A stretch of 64,000 nt of DNA from Stratiolaelaps scimitus (Eukaryota; Arthropoda; Arachnida; Mesostigmata; Laelapidae). The translations under genes and the position numbers were made by a program. The stretch spans positions 6,959,501 through 7,023,500 of the forward strand of contig JABWDB010000013.1 of NCBI GenBank assembly GCA_019614645.1, in the 5' to 3' direction. The notes under the pieces were generated by a model. The model made no database searches and was not told where the DNA came from. It worked only from the letters and a program-made list of their open reading frames with translations. Every line of letters begins with the position of its first letter. Within the stretch, counting starts at the first letter, position 1. This document shows positions 48,990 through 62,583 of this stretch, one piece after another.

Positions 48990-51033
48990 CACTTTTATTA
49001 CTACTGCGACCACTGCTTCTTCAATACATATCATAAATCATGTTTGATAACTACAGGTACGACCCGTTCATTCGACTGGCTAATGGTCCGGGCCAGATTT
49101 GCCCGAGTACTGATTCGCCCGAACGACAGTAGCTCCGCGCTAGCTCTCTCGGCAGCGTCAGCGAGCGTGGCCGTCGAGAATCCAAAAAGAAAAAAAATTA
49201 TATTCCACTGGTAATTATGGAAGAGGTGAACAAAAAGCTTCTGAAGTGACTACTCGCTTGACTCGTTTGTGGGCCAGCGGCAAATGTCGCCAGGTGACCT
49301 ACATACGAATAGTGTTCGCCTGGCGACGAATTGCCACCGCGATATGTAGCAGTGAACTGTTGTTTCGCTGGTTTTGCTTGTGTGTCTGGGTGGTCAACAT
49401 TGACAATTTTTAGCTTGGCTCGGTAGCCCGCCTTCAAGCTCGTAACACCTGAGCCTGTTTTTGTTTGATCTATAATCAGCTGTTTATGAGATGGTTTACC
49501 GCACACGAACGATTGCTAGCCGATCGACTTCGAATGTAAGTTGTTGTGCTCTGTCAATGCGGACAACACCGGCCAGATTGCGTTTAGACAAGTACAAGGT
49601 CAATTAAACGCTGCCTGGGCTATTCTGCTCAAGAAGCAAAGGGGATAGTACAAATACGTGCACAGTCGCAAATACTCCTATTTACAGGCTATGTCCTGCC
49701 CCATCAGCCCGATGTGGTATGTTGCGCGTTTACGGTGCTCTTGTCAACTCGATGGTACTGCAATTGAGGCAGATCCACGTAGCGTTCGTTATTCACCGCT
49801 TAGCATCGATCAATCCCCATAGTAATTACGTCGCGGATTATAAAGTGGCCAACTTTCAGTTGGAGAGAAAAATTCAGAAAACATTTCATTGAACTGCTGT
49901 ATCACGTCACCATAACTTGCCCCTCTCTCGAAACAATGGTGGGAGAATTTTGACAATTATTATAATAAATCATTATCGTTATCTATTTTTTAGCATGTTA
50001 AATATGCTTTACTATATTATATAAAAGCATTATTCACGTGTTGGCTGCATGTTCGTTTACGTATTGATTATTATTTGCGCTAAAAGTCTACTATCATGAG
50101 AGTAATCCATGCATAGCCTTTTCTCGCTACAGCTGGCAGAATATACTCTATCCTGCCCTCGTTGCAATCAACATTTACCCCACGTTAGCGTCAATCGCCA
50201 ACGAGCTTGACAACGATAGAAAAACCCCCAATAAAATGAGGCGCAAAATTCTGCCAAGCATAAAAGCTCTTCCCAGCATCTCTCCGCGTCATCCTGTTTT
50301 GTTTCGATTGCGCAGCTGGTATCGATGGTCCGATATCAGCATCATGTTCAAAGCTCGCCTTGATTATGGACGAGAACAACAACAACAACAGCAACGACAA
50401 ACATTGCCGATCGAATGACGCGTCGCTGCGATCGTTGTCGTTGGTGGCGGCGACGGCGACGACGACGACGATGGCGCAGAGATTATTATATTTCATCTCC
50501 GTAACCGAATTCAACCTATGTGTCCTTCCACTTCGGCAAAAGCGGCGTTTTTTTTCGCCCTATTTATTTCTTTGCTATATCTAGGGAGTTGCTGGCTCTG
50601 CTGCTGCTGCTGCCAAGCAACTTTTTTTACTTTGAACGAACGAACCAGGATTAGACGACTTCGTATTCGACTTTACTCCACGCTCCCCAGAGTACCCAAT
50701 CCTTGAATCCTTCGCACTCAAGCTTTGAGTCATGAGACTGTATCTAATACCTACGCGTGTTTCGGGATATATATCATCGGATATATATTTGATGCCGCTG
50801 CCTCTTCACTAATAATACTGCGTCATCAGCATCGGCATCATCTTTATTTTGTTCTTTATTTCGTTTCTTCCGTCGCTGCGCGGACGCTGTTGTTACGCTG
50901 TTGCTGTTGTGTTGCGCCCCACGGCATTACAGTTGCCTACTCCAGCTGGTGTTCTAGCGCGCTATGCTCGTATGGTATAAGTGGCCAATGTGCTGGTGGG
51001 ACAACGATTCAGCCAAGAGAACAGAGCAGGCCG

Positions 51034-51064
<31 letters not shown>

Positions 51065-53593
51065 TCACAGGCGTGTGTTATGCCGAACAACTGCGGCACT
51101 CATAGCCGAGCCAGTCTCGTTATGGACCTTTCTTTCCAGAGCACTTTCTACTTGACGATCCTGCTGCTGCTGCTGCCTGGTCGCTTGGCGGTCATTTTTC
51201 CGATTTTCTGCGAAAACAAAGCGCGTATCAGTCCTCCGAAGTGGTCGGCCCCTCTTCGTTGTTCGCTCGCTTGATGAGCGGCACCGAGGCGCCGCGCCCA
51301 CATTCGTGGTTTCACCGCAATTCATGGAGAGGCAGCTGTGCATTACAGCGCACCGGTCACCGCATGTTATCAGTTGGTGTTGTTGTTCATGTAAAAGGCG
51401 AACCTCAAGAAAGCGCGTCTGCGCCCGTAGGAGGATAGCACCGCTGTGCGTCTGCCTGCCGTCAGCGGCCGACAGGACTCACTTGAACCGTAATGGGCTG
51501 CTGTTGCTGCTGGGCCGCGCGATGATGTGGCTTCAGCACAATAGCAACGCCAGGCAAGGCGGACGCCTATACACGCTAGTTGTGCGCTCCTAGTGTCTAC
51601 GCTAATTTCATGTACTGTGATATGCGCTGCCCGCGAACCCAATCACCTGAAAGCTGGAGGGCGCACTCATTGAGTTGCACGCACGCACTCGCTCACGCAC
51701 GCCACTACCACCACCGCAGCAGCAGCAGCAGCAACAGCCGTCGGTACTGCAGCCCGCTGTGGCCAAATCAAGACGAAACTAGAAGCCCAAAGGGTTCGAG
51801 GAGACGATCGCACCGTGAGCTGCTGATCATATGGACAAGCCGCGGATTTGCCTCTGTTCAAGACAGATAAACAGACCAGTGGCGTGACGTTGTTATTGCC
51901 TCGCCTTACCTTGCCTTCCTTGCCCTATTCTACCCCACCTCCCAGTAGCATATTGTTAGCAGCCGCCGCCGCCGCCGGCACCACCACCGTTGCGTCGTTG
52001 CGCTCCGCCGCCTCGGGTCGACGTTTTCACAGTCGTGTTAGTTGGATAGTTGGACGGACGGGCGGGCGATGGCCGAGAAAACGGCAAAGGAAGGCGCAGC
52101 GAGACGATCGCAATAAAAAAAAAGAAAAGAAGTGAGAGAATCACGTGTCGCAATGTAAGCAATGTAGAGTAAACATGAACGAGGCGGGTGGGAGGACGAG
52201 GGGGTGAACGCGTGTTTATGAGTGGTTTTTTTTTCGTTGCAGAAAAAAATTGGATCGACGAAGGCGACCCGTTTTTTCGCGTGTCTGCACATTTCGCCAG
52301 TAGACGGCGAGAAGGGGAGAACTGCCTCGGCATCGTTAGCAGCGGGGTGCTCTGAGGTTCGGATGTGGCCTGGTGCCTAGAACGACGAGTAGTTAAAGGC
52401 ATTGGCTATCGAGTATTTAGCTAATGCATCGGTCAGTGGTTCCATGCAGACAGGTGTGAACTTTGACAGGGAGGATTGTGGTGGAGAGCTAGTTAGGTGG
52501 TTTGAATGGATTTGAGCTGGCGGGTTTACTCACGAACGTGGTGGTTTAAGTGTGAAGAGGCTGTTTCCATCCATCCAGCGAACGATACGTACTAGCATAG
52601 TTTGGCTTGCAATGAATGCATTTACGTACGAATGGTGACCATTCATGAGGAGAAAATGGTCTCCTCCCTCTTAAAAAACGCCAAAGTAGAAGTTCCTTGG
52701 TGAAAGTATCCTGGCTCCACGTTGCCGGCATCCACGTGCTTGCAAATCAATTCGTGCAAGCTGCTGTACAGTCTCCTGGGAGTATGATGCATTATTTTGT
52801 ATGGTAGATAATTGTTCGTATAAGGCGTTTTTCTCTCATCTACTGCTCACAGTAGGTGTACACCTTCTTGTGCTCGAAATAAAATATTAGTTTAAACAGT
52901 GCATCGTTATCCCATAAACCTGAAAGAATCGCAATAGCAGCGATCGACGATGGCGCATAATGAAAACATTTGAATCAAGCAACTGACCATACTTTGAGGA
53001 ATAGACTGGTATTGAACTGGAAGTAACTCGCGCAGACGTCTAATGTCTATACTGTAGGTGAATACTCTCGAAATATGGTCATATGTTTAACTGAGGTCCC
53101 GGTAAATGCAGCGGTTTTTGAGACCTTGTGCGTGCGAATATCTAACAATATACTATATTTTAGATGGTTAACCTGTTGTGAGCTTGGCACGATACCTATT
53201 TTCTTTTAATCAGGGGCCGTTTCTCCGATTTCTTCCAAGCCACTTCACCACAGGTCATAAGATAACAGATATACTGTGCATGCACAGACACCGGTATCGG
53301 CTGCATTCGTTCACCAGACTACCACCAGTACCTTGTCATTTCTGCCAATTAGTCTGTGTTCAACATCACTGCGCAGCTCGATTGACTACATTTCCATCTT
53401 GATTCCCTGGTGATACACACCCAGTAAACGTTACCTCAGTCGCCCGAGGGTAGACCAAACAGAAAGTTCATTTGAGCACATTAAGCTCCTCAGCGATGGC
53501 CGGCGGCCGTCGCTCTCGGCCAGCGTCCACATCGACGTCGTTCACGTTGTCGATCATCAAGTCTAACGGCATAGCCAGCCCCGATCATAGCCG

Positions 53594-53645
53594 AGTTCAT
53601 CCTGTGAACCCAGACACGTGCAAGCCTGCACATACACACAAACAT

Positions 53646-53688
<43 letters not shown>

Positions 53689-53750
53689 TTCATCCTGTGA
53701 ACCCAGACACGTGCAAGCCTGCACATACACACAAACACACACACAAACAT

Positions 53751-53788
<38 letters not shown>

Positions 53789-53790
53789 CG
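53594..53790 (+). repeat. 93-bp tandem duplication with nested microsatellites
   Basis: The block starting AGTTCATCCTGTGAACCCAG occurs at 53594 and again at 53687, identical for about 50 bp. Each copy is followed by CA-rich and then AT-rich repeats. The second copy has an extra CA/CAAA stretch. The near-identity outside the microsatellite points to a recent duplication. Confidence 0.9.
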
Positions 53791-55997
53791 TCTTATCGTG
53801 AGAGAAAGCGCCGCACGAGTTCATAGAAAAATTACTTGATCAACAAGCAGAATTCCAACCGATATCTTTCCCCTTTTTTGTCCTGCGATTTGACTGATGG
53901 ACTCTTATGCTGTTGCTGCTATTCCCCGTCTGAACAGAAGAAGAAATCGTGAGGAAAAGAGTTTGTCTGCGCGTTTTCCTCTGTCGACCGCGAAGGGACG
54001 TCATCGAAGGGCGATGCTCCATCTAACTCGTACCCTTCCTGCCTCCATCCTTTCGGTCGCCTACCCGGCCCTTTCATACATTGGCCCGCTCCAGGCAGAG
54101 TAGTCCTAGTAGTCGTGCTAGCAGTAGTCGAGGGATACTTACAGACGTCGAAGTGATCGTTATTGTTGTCGCGGTAGCCAACGGCGTGAGAACCGACAAC
54201 CACAAGGCAGATCGTCATTGACGCTGGCGTAGTCGCTAGCGTCATCGAACGGGAGCTGGAACACCTTTGCCTGCTGCTCTCGCGTTGAGCCCCTTTTTGT
54301 CTTTCTATTTGTCTCCTATCCCCATCATCGTCGTCACCGCTTCTACTGCGGTTTGCCTTTGCGAAAAAGAGAGCGAGAGAGAGAGAGATAGCGAGGGGAA
54401 AATGGTTGAAGTAGTCGAGTCCTCATGACTGCGACAAATCGATTCGATCTGGGCACATAACATGTCTTGACATATGAGAGTTCTGCTGCTGCTGCTGCTG
54501 GCGTCGCCGCGTCCCCTGCCGTGCCCGTGCCAGAGACCGCTGGTCAGCGAGTCCACAGTGCGAAGGGTCGGTGCCGTTCCCATTGCTGCAGGTGCTGTTC
54601 GGCGCAAAGATGCGTCAAATGCGTGGAGGGAGATAGATAAAATGAGAGAGTCATCGAGCTCGAGGAGAAAACGGATGGCCTGCAGGCCCCAGCAAAAACG
54701 AACTGCAATGTCTCCTCAGCCGCTGCAGCAATGAACACCAATGAACAAACTAGCCGTAGACTCGTTCAGTTCGGCCATTTGACCATCGTTGCGGATTCGC
54801 TGTCGCCTGTCTCCGTGGTACTTGCGGCGTTCCTTTGCGGATCGCTTAGAAGAAGGGGCCTTCTGAGTAGAAAAGCTCGTCGACTGCTCAGCAATAGCGG
54901 CGTCATCGGCTCAACCGGGCAACAGAACGACCAACACGATGTATATAGAAAGAGCACGTTCACCTGCGGTCAGCCGAAGCGGACCGCCGAACGAGTTGTG
55001 GGTTCAACCCTGCTGCTCGACTGCTGCGATAGGTCTGTGTTCGTCTTATACAGCTATATAGTGTTATAGCTTTGAAGGCGGCTAGAACAGTCGTGGTTGG
55101 TTAGTTTCTGGGTATCTAGTAGTCGCAGCTAAATAGCATAATTGCCTATGCCGCCCAGTACAACTGTAGCTGCAACTGCTATAGCAGCATTAGTGTGGAC
55201 ACGCATATATATATATATATAAGCAAAAACGGTCATGGTGACGCTGGAGGAGCAGCAGCAGCAATAACAGACAGCGAACTAATCGTAGTCAGTCGTCACG
55301 GCACAGCAGTAGCAGCGTTTGAAATATAGCTCTGATGGCAATGCTACCACAGTATTAGTAGTACTAGCAGCTACATTCGAGTACCACGGTCGAAATAGCG
55401 GCAAAGAATACAAGAAGCCAAAGCAAGATTAAGTACCTAACTAGGGCAAAAGGAACAGGGAGGCTCTCTCTCCCTCGCCTTCTGTTTATGTGTCTTAATG
55501 TCTATCTGTAAATGCTCATCTTCAATGCACATTGGCTGAGTCAAGCGCATCTTGCGCTATACCGAGTGTGGGGAGACACCTGCCAGCCTGACGACGAGCG
55601 TCGATAGGGATGGATAATGATCGAGGTTTCGTTTGCAACATAGAGAAGCTCGGCGAATGAAGAGGCGAACACCCGAGGACCTTGTCTTCTTTTGATTGTA
55701 TTTTACATAATAATTGCCTTGAATTTTAGGGGAAAGATCACAATGCGTCTTGACGATCGGGGGGGGAATAACTGTATCAGGCGGACCTGTGAATATCAAC
55801 CAATTCGCGATTGTTCGCCTCTCGCTGTTGAACTGCCGTGCAAGCCGCTCGTATCGCTGAGACGGTAGCAGTGTGGCTAGATTGCACCGCGATAACGTGC
55901 AATACGATTCACTACGAATATTAGCCGGAGACGCAAAAAAAGCGTGATTACATCTAACGATTGGCGACTTTGAACATAAAATCCTTTTTTTTTTCAG

Positions 55998-56072
55998 AAA
56001 TAATGATAAAATAACAATAATAATAATGATGATAATAATAAGAATAATAATAATAAGAAGAAGAAGAAAAAA
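55998..56072. repeat. AAT/AAG array
   Basis: An imperfect run of AAT, ATA and AAG triplets about 75 bp long. Confidence 0.85.
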
Positions 56073-58273
56073 AACACATAATATAATAGTAACGCTTAAT
56101 GGCGGCAGTTGTTGCTGGACAACGATTCGTTTGCCAGTCGCAATTATCATCAGAATGAGCCAATCGTCGACACGGCCACCACATACAATATTCTTTAAAG
56201 GTCACCACATACAATAATCCAGCTTTCAGAAATAGCAAGTTGTTAATACCGAAACACCGAAAAAAAAGAAACTGCCCAACAACAAAAGATCATGTCAATT
56301 AGACACGAATGTAAAAAATAACGAATAGATGGGATTTTGTTGTATTATGTGATTCGACTTTAGCGTATTCTTGTTCTAACAAGCCGGCACGAAGCCCTTG
56401 GCCGGTTGCTAAGCTATTCTGTTTGGGAGATGCTTACGCAAGGCTTCGTGCATTGCTATGATATTGTTTTCTGCATCTGACTATAAAGCCACCAGAAGTG
56501 AGCATTGTGCCATAGTTGAATTGAGCTCAAGTAGGAAAATAATACATTCGATCTGGGACAGGTAGCAGAACTGCGGTAAGCAACAACATCTGTGTTATCG
56601 ATATACGTACACTACGCAGTACATATATGGGGAGTTTGGAGTGTTGAGTTTTCGGTCGCGTGCAACGCAGCCAGAGATAGTGCACGAAGCGAGGACTGAC
56701 ACGTCAGATGCGCAAAACGCTGATAATTGGATATAGTCAAAAGAGAAATTGTGCGGGATGGCAAAAAGTAAACGGGATCGAAGGATTGGCTTTTGTATTA
56801 TGATTGGGAGCATCGTGTACGGTTAGATATACAAACCTATTAAACGCCTTGTATAAACCGTTGAAGGGATATGCAAAAGGTAAGATCAATGACACGGCGG
56901 CCGAGCTGGAATGGAGGAAAGGTCGTATTTTTCCCAGCTATAACCTTACCTATCCACTGACCCCACTGTAAGCGTACTTTGCCTCTGAGTTAGCGCCCGG
57001 TACGCGCTAATTCGAATGTGTCTGTTCCTCTCGCAGATTGTACGAAGGTGTATGGATACTGGGTGCAAGAACGATGAGAGATATAGCAGGAAATGAAAGG
57101 TCAATCGTTGTGTAGTGGATGGGGGCGAGTCTCTAGGTGTCAGTGCGCAACTACAGTGGAGTGAAGGATGTGAGACGAGGCGCTGATTAGCAATATGAAG
57201 TGATGGACAATATGATAGCTAATTAGATAAAGATAACAATGTTCAATAATACAATTAGCTATGCCGTTAAATGTTGGCTGAGAGTCAGCCCGAGAAAGTT
57301 AAAAGTTAGTAAAGCAGCGTCCGTGTGATAGAGACAAAGGATGCGTCTTTGTTACAATGGAGAAATGAATAGTACATACAATGTGAATATTCCATGGGTG
57401 GAATTGATAAATGCATCACGTCAATATGCACGGGCGCATTTTGCAGGGGACGTTTGGTTATCGACGACGGCGAACGAAGACGACCACGACTCTACATGGG
57501 GGGCCCTGCTTAGTCTGGGCAAACGGCTGTAATTCCATTTCAGCTGAATTCAGATACGAATTCATCGTCGACCGGTTGAGTTTCCGATAAATCAGTTAGA
57601 CATATTTATATATATATATATTTGTATTTATTTTAGAATGATTTCTTTCTTTTGGGAGCTGGAAATTTCCTGCAAACGCACGGACACCGCCAGAGATATT
57701 CCAATCTCCATGAAAGTGTTTAGAATTATTTGTATCCGCCGCGAGCTGATCACGTTGCAATTATCCGCGAGGTTCCTCTATTTGTTTCCTGTTTTTTCGT
57801 AACTTACCATAAGTGGCAATACTTGCAGGAGGAGTGGATTTCGCCACTTATAGGTTGTTGTCCGGTAAACCGTTCGAGTCGTTAGCAACATCGATCTCGA
57901 CAGAGTCGTTCTACGCTGAACATCAGAGAGGCGTGTCTTATGGTCTCGACCGCTGTCTAATGGTTATTGTATGATATTTAGATGTTGTTGTCGACAAGAT
58001 CCTGTTCATCCGAGATGCTCTGAGCTATTTCCAATATTGATTGTACGTTATGGTCTCGCTAGCGGGCGAACATGTTCACATGCGAGTGGTCGAAGCGAAA
58101 TTTTGAAACAGGAACTGCTGCGCGTTGCCGGCGTTCCAGCTGCTATACAATAGGACGCTGCCGCTCATATATATTATAGATGTGCTGCCGCGAGGTCAGC
58201 CCTTGACGTGAAACGTGTCGAGTTAGACTAGGCGGGAAGTTCCTATGGGGGATCCGGGCAGCATGGCTTGCCT

Positions 58274-58924
58274 TCAGTGAGTAGCCTCACCGAGGGCAAT
58301 GACAGTTAGCAGCAGAAGAAGAGGAATGGGGAGAAGAGGAAGAAGAAAAATATTGAAGGTATGGTTAGTAAACGAAGGGTCGGGAAACACGGAAAATTTG
58401 CCGGGTGGTAGGTGATTGACCTCAGTTTGTCTGATCGTCGTCGAATGAGAGGCTGTCTTCGTTCGGGGAGTGCACCCGGTCGCCATGAAGCCTTCATTCT
58501 GTTTGATCATGCTGATTGATCGGTGCTGCTCATCAATCATTTCCTCGATCGTATAATAGAAATTTGTCTCTCCATTTGTCCGCAAACGGCCGTTGCCGCA
58601 GAGTCGACTTCTAGAGACGGCAGAGGCCTGCTCACAACGACGTGTAGACAATTCGTACATCCATTTGTCCGCACACTCGACGCTCGACGAGAAGGATAAC
58701 AACTCGTTCATTAGTAACACTCCTCCTGGGCAGACACAATAAATGACTTCGTCGTTGTAAAGGGAGGCACCGGAAAGCCATGACCACGGAGACGATACAG
58801 ACGCGTCATGGCATGACGAGTCTGAAGGCGTGAGGCGGCAGCTCAATTCGCAGACAATAAGCGGCACAGGCTGAATGACAGCAACAGCATCAGTAGAAAT
58901 CACCGAAGAATTGCGGGACAGCAA
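58274..58924 (-). CDS. Candidate cysteine-rich exon with hydrophobic end
   Basis: A minus-strand frame of 216 codons has no early ATG. An acceptor (CTGTTGCTGTCATTCAG, exon start 58870) and a donor (CTCG with GTGAGG, exon end 58291) would bound a 580-nt exon. It has about ten cysteines, a YCVCPGG motif like those in small disulphide-rich modules, two N-glycosylation sequons near the end (FTNHTF) and a final Leu/Pro-rich hydrophobic stretch (FLLPLLPIPLLLLLTVIAL). The hydrophobic end is encoded by a CT-rich tract with a CTAAC branch-like motif, so it could equally be the 3' end of an intron. That ambiguity keeps confidence low. If it is coding, a secreted or membrane-anchored protein would fit. 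Confidence 0.22.
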   Translation of the reverse strand: MLSRNSSVISTDAVAVIQPVPLIVCELSCRLTPSDSSCHDASVSSPWSWLSGASLYNDEVIYCVCPGGVLLMNELLSFSSSVECADKWMYELSTRRCEQASAVSRSRLCGNGRLRTNGETNFYYTIEEMIDEQHRSISMIKQNEGFMATGCTPRTKTASHSTTIRQTEVNHLPPGKFSVFPDPSFTNHTFNIFLLPLLPIPLLLLLTVIALGEATH

Positions 58925-59947
58925 CCTCGTTCTTCGGCATATGCCGTTTCTATTATACTACAAAGTGCAGCTGGTAGTTACGCTCATATTTTATACACCC
59001 GCTCTTTTGCGCTCTGCGAAATTCTGCGTGTCACATATTGACGGCACGATGCTGGCGCTGGTTGGAGCAGGCGAGGCGCCAATGGAGTCGCCGATGACGG
59101 AGAAAGTTGTCGGCATTATTAAGTGATTTCATCTGTAGATATGTGGATTGCACGCGGCGTGAGTGCCTGCTTATAATTGATTTACTATAATATATCGATG
59201 CACAGAAGCTGGTTCGTTGTTCAGGAGGCCGACAAAAGGTGTCTCAGGGAACGGTGGCGAGATACAGAGAAACAAAGCGAGCGAGGGAGAGAGAGAAAGA
59301 GAGAGAATGGAATCGCTGTCAATTGATGAGTAACGCAAAACAACAATTGAAATTTGCTGAAAAAAAAATTTTATGAAATGGATTGTGGCGCCGTATAAGG
59401 CGTCGCTTACAATTTCGAACGCACCCGCGAATTGGAGCTTTTGTGCGTCAGAAAAACATCTGAAATAGGCATCGAGTTTGATTAGATGCTAGATCCGACA
59501 ATGATCAACTTTATTATTCACTTTCGTTGATTTATCAGACTCTTGCTGATCAGGGGCGTTCGAAAGTGGGGGCGATTTTTCAATGGACGGCGGAGGTATA
59601 TTGGGCAGCAAAAAGATGAGAAATTCTATTCTATTCCTGATGAAACGAATCATTTCGTTCTATTTTCTAACGTCTACGAATCAAAATGTGGTCTATGCAT
59701 CATTCAGTATTGGTATGGTTCCAGAGCAGCAGGTGCAGCCGCAACGTCGTACCCGACGCTTTAAATCTACACCTTGTGTTGCTGCTGGTCTTGTAGCCGT
59801 TCAACCGAAACGGGCTGGTGTTGACCGAGCAACCTAAGCTGTTGGCGAGGGCGTAACGAACAATGTTAGGCGCCTTAGGTGCTTTAGGTCAGTGTGACTT
59901 CAGTGACGAATCCTGACGGAAGATGTCAAGTAGCTGAAACCTCTCGC
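58925..59947. other. No supported gene
   Basis: The stretch contains a short GA tract at about 59279-59305. Nothing else stands out. Confidence 0.5.
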
Positions 59948-60143
59948 CTACATGACATGCTCGGTGGTGTCGGTATACAACACAGCGTAGGGGCAGTTTG
60001 ACAGCATTAAACAGCAGTACATATTGTACGATCGAGGGAAGAACGTTGTCTTTACGCAAGCAAACACGTTTGAGCCCGGGTGGTCCATAGCAGTCTGACG
60101 GAAGGAATACAAGTAGTTGCCGCTCATTGTTTGTGTGCGTGAG
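59948..60143 (-). CDS. Candidate terminal exon, low support
   Basis: The minus strand has a very good acceptor (TTGCTTTTGCGTTCAG), then 195 nt open to TAG at 59950-59948. The translation starts SRTQTMSGNYLYSFRQTAMD and contains four cysteines. The spacing of YLY, DHPG and CVKTTF loosely recalls the first strands of tick lipocalins, but this is a weak resemblance from memory. A second frame across the same bases is also open, so reading-frame choice is not secure. Confidence 0.2.
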
Positions 60144-61162
60144 CTGAACGCAAAAGCAACACCAAATGATGTTCTTCGTGCTCGCAAATTGTGCCCCCAG
60201 ATATAGCCGGCCAATCTAGCTGTGCCCACATATCGAAGTCAACTCTATGGCTTAAATGGTTGTATCTTCCGCGTGCAGTGTACTTTCCATACGTGTAACT
60301 GATGTAAGGTCCTCTAAGGCACTCAAACAGTAATTGTCGTCCTTACTAAATATTTGAGTGTTTCCTAATATTTTCTTGAGTGTTTTTTTTTACAATTCAT
60401 CTCGGTTGCACCCAATTAGCGTGTTCGTTAGTTTTTGTCACTCGATATTTTTATTGAGAAAGACTCCAAGCTAAATGATCATTTAGATCATCTGGTCGAT
60501 CAGATACGAGCAGAAGGACAATCCAATGATATATTAATTAATAACATATTAATTAAACATACCTCTACTTACTTTTATATTAAGTTCGTCTTTACAACAA
60601 TTACCGACGTAGCCTGGAGGGGTAGACGAACAAAACGAACTCAATCATTTACAATGAGGGAAGCAGCCACTGTGTCGCTGTTGAATTTTTATGCAAAAGT
60701 AGATCGGGAAATACAGTGATACATTTAACGAGACATCTGCAATCGTAGGATATAAAAAAAGAAGCATGTACATGTTGCTCACATGATCATTTCATGTAAA
60801 CAGAAAAGGATAAAGGAAAGATGGCATTTTCGGTTCATGAATCATTTCGCCAGCAACGACAAGAAAAAAACCGATTACATCTGAAGATGTTCGCGACGAG
60901 AGCAGGTCACCGTGGAATCTTGTTTTAGTTCTTGGTTGTTGTCCAATTAGCTGCACGGACCCTGTTTTAATCCAGTGCGCCATTCGGAGAATTTCAAGTC
61001 AGCTCTGTAAGACAGTGAGGTGTAGCATAGTACGATTTGGCAGGCTAATATAAATATATATATATATATATATATATGTAGTTAGTAGATAAGTGTAGAT
61101 TACCATTTGAGAAATTTCGTAATAATAATAATAATCGTCGGGGATAAAGAACGTGAGGTATC

Positions 61163-61204
61163 CATTGAATCGGTTCAATGTGGCAGCTGTGGTTTCACAG
61201 CTGC
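61163..61204. repeat. Two adjacent small hairpins
   Basis: CATTGAA-TCGG-TTCAATG (61163-61180) is followed two bases later by GCAGCTGTG-GTTT-CACAGCTGC (61183-61204). Both stems are perfect, with four-base loops. They could be a structured RNA element or chance. Confidence 0.75.
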
Positions 61205-62544
61205 GCGTAGCATAGAGCTCGTTTAACTAGTCGCAGGGTGCTACAGATTGTATAATATATGGGGGGATGCTTCACTGTTCAACTAGCTCGTCGTGATAAA
61301 ACTGGTGTGACTAATCGCACATGATATAATAACAAGAGCAGCCGCGTTCGCTGGCGAACAGCTCCGAGCTCGTTCCGTGGCACAACCAACAGCGATGACA
61401 ACAACACCACCGTGAACTCATTCTCAAGAAATGCACCCTGATACATGTGCCGCGGTTGAAGTGATATCGGTGCTGGCACCAGCTCACACCGGTGACGCGA
61501 TATCGAACACGTCTCCTGCTCGAAGTCAGGGTGTCGACCAGATCGCTTCGTTGTCATGACACGAGGAGTTGCCCGTTCAAGAGGTAACTAGCTAGCTAGC
61601 CGATGCACGTGATAAATGCACTGTCCCAAATGATTATTATTCTGCACGAACTGCACACTTCAGCACTGTGTGCGCATACTGCGTCATTAGATTTAGTTGG
61701 AAATTTTCGACAGCGCTCGCCCCTTCATTCCGTATGCTTCGATCCACGAACGGCAACAGAAACAGCATCAGCTGCTCGGCGAATCTACAGAACAGAAGTA
61801 TTCCAGCTAAGCGAGGCGAGGCGATCTGTTTCGCCAGCCTGAGCAACGGGTCGTCGCTATTCAGAGCGACCTTGAACAGAACCACCATTTACTTGGCTTG
61901 TCCAGAGATGCATTTATGACGCGGGTGTTTCTGCTGTCACCAGCCATTCAACTCATTCAATCATATAATCATCTATCGTCCGCGCCCGCTGCCCAAATCA
62001 GGGGGCAGCTTGTTCAGGGAACCGCCAGCTCAGGAATTCATTCTAAATACCGAGTCGCATGGGTGACGCTGGGGACAAGGTAGAGCTTTTCGTGTTCTGC
62101 CCCGCGTGCGCTGTGACGTAACGTGTTTTGTGGCCGCCCTTATTGACGATGTCGTTGTCGGCATTAGCGGGTCGGCCAATCGGATCAGCCACAGAGAATA
62201 GTCGCCGGGAGGGGAGGGCATGCATGTCCGCGAGGGGGTTTACGTGAGTTGTTCACGTAGACGATAACCGCTGGTGTTTTTGCGTTACATCCGCATTTCA
62301 TTGTTTCATTCGATGGATGAGAACGTGTGCAGCGTGCATTCTCTGATGTGCAAATGATGTTTAGAAGTGTTGTCTGAGGCTGTCTCCTCGTAGTGGCTTC
62401 GCAATTAGTACGGGAGTGAAATACAGTTGTTGTCGCTATAAGCAGTAATTTTTTCTTCTAATGCAGTCTTCACAATATAAAATTGGTCGTATTACAGGCA
62501 ACTGCTTCGCTTCGTCACGTAAGCCTGAATGTACATAGATCGTA

Positions 62545-62545
<1 letters not shown>

Positions 62546-62580
<35 letters not shown>
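62546..62580. repeat. (TA)n microsatellite
   Basis: About 35 bp of TA with TATG borders on both sides. Confidence 0.9.

Positions 62581-62583
<3 letters not shown>

Larger units (their letters stand above)
46975..58273. other. No supported gene; repeats and GC-rich blocks
   Basis: The stretch contains an AAT array at 47109-47176, (TA)17 at 48954-48988, (AT)12 at about 51037-51061, GC-rich triplet blocks at 50.3-52.3 kb and 54.4-54.7 kb, the 53.6-kb tandem duplication, and an AAT/AAG array at 55998-56072. The minus-strand frame 55557-56150 is partly made by that array and is not accepted as a gene. Confidence 0.5.

Noticed and set aside
55000..55015. GGGTTCAACCC, resembling a tRNA T-arm or B-box
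   Set aside because: There is no A-box or acceptor stem at the right distance and no cloverleaf can be drawn. Similar hits at 7936-7946 (minus), 12181-12191 and 24891-24902 fail in the same way.
55557..56150. 197-codon minus-strand frame
   Set aside because: Its start is made by the AAT/AAG repeat array and reads as Ile and Leu runs. No motif or splice structure supports it.
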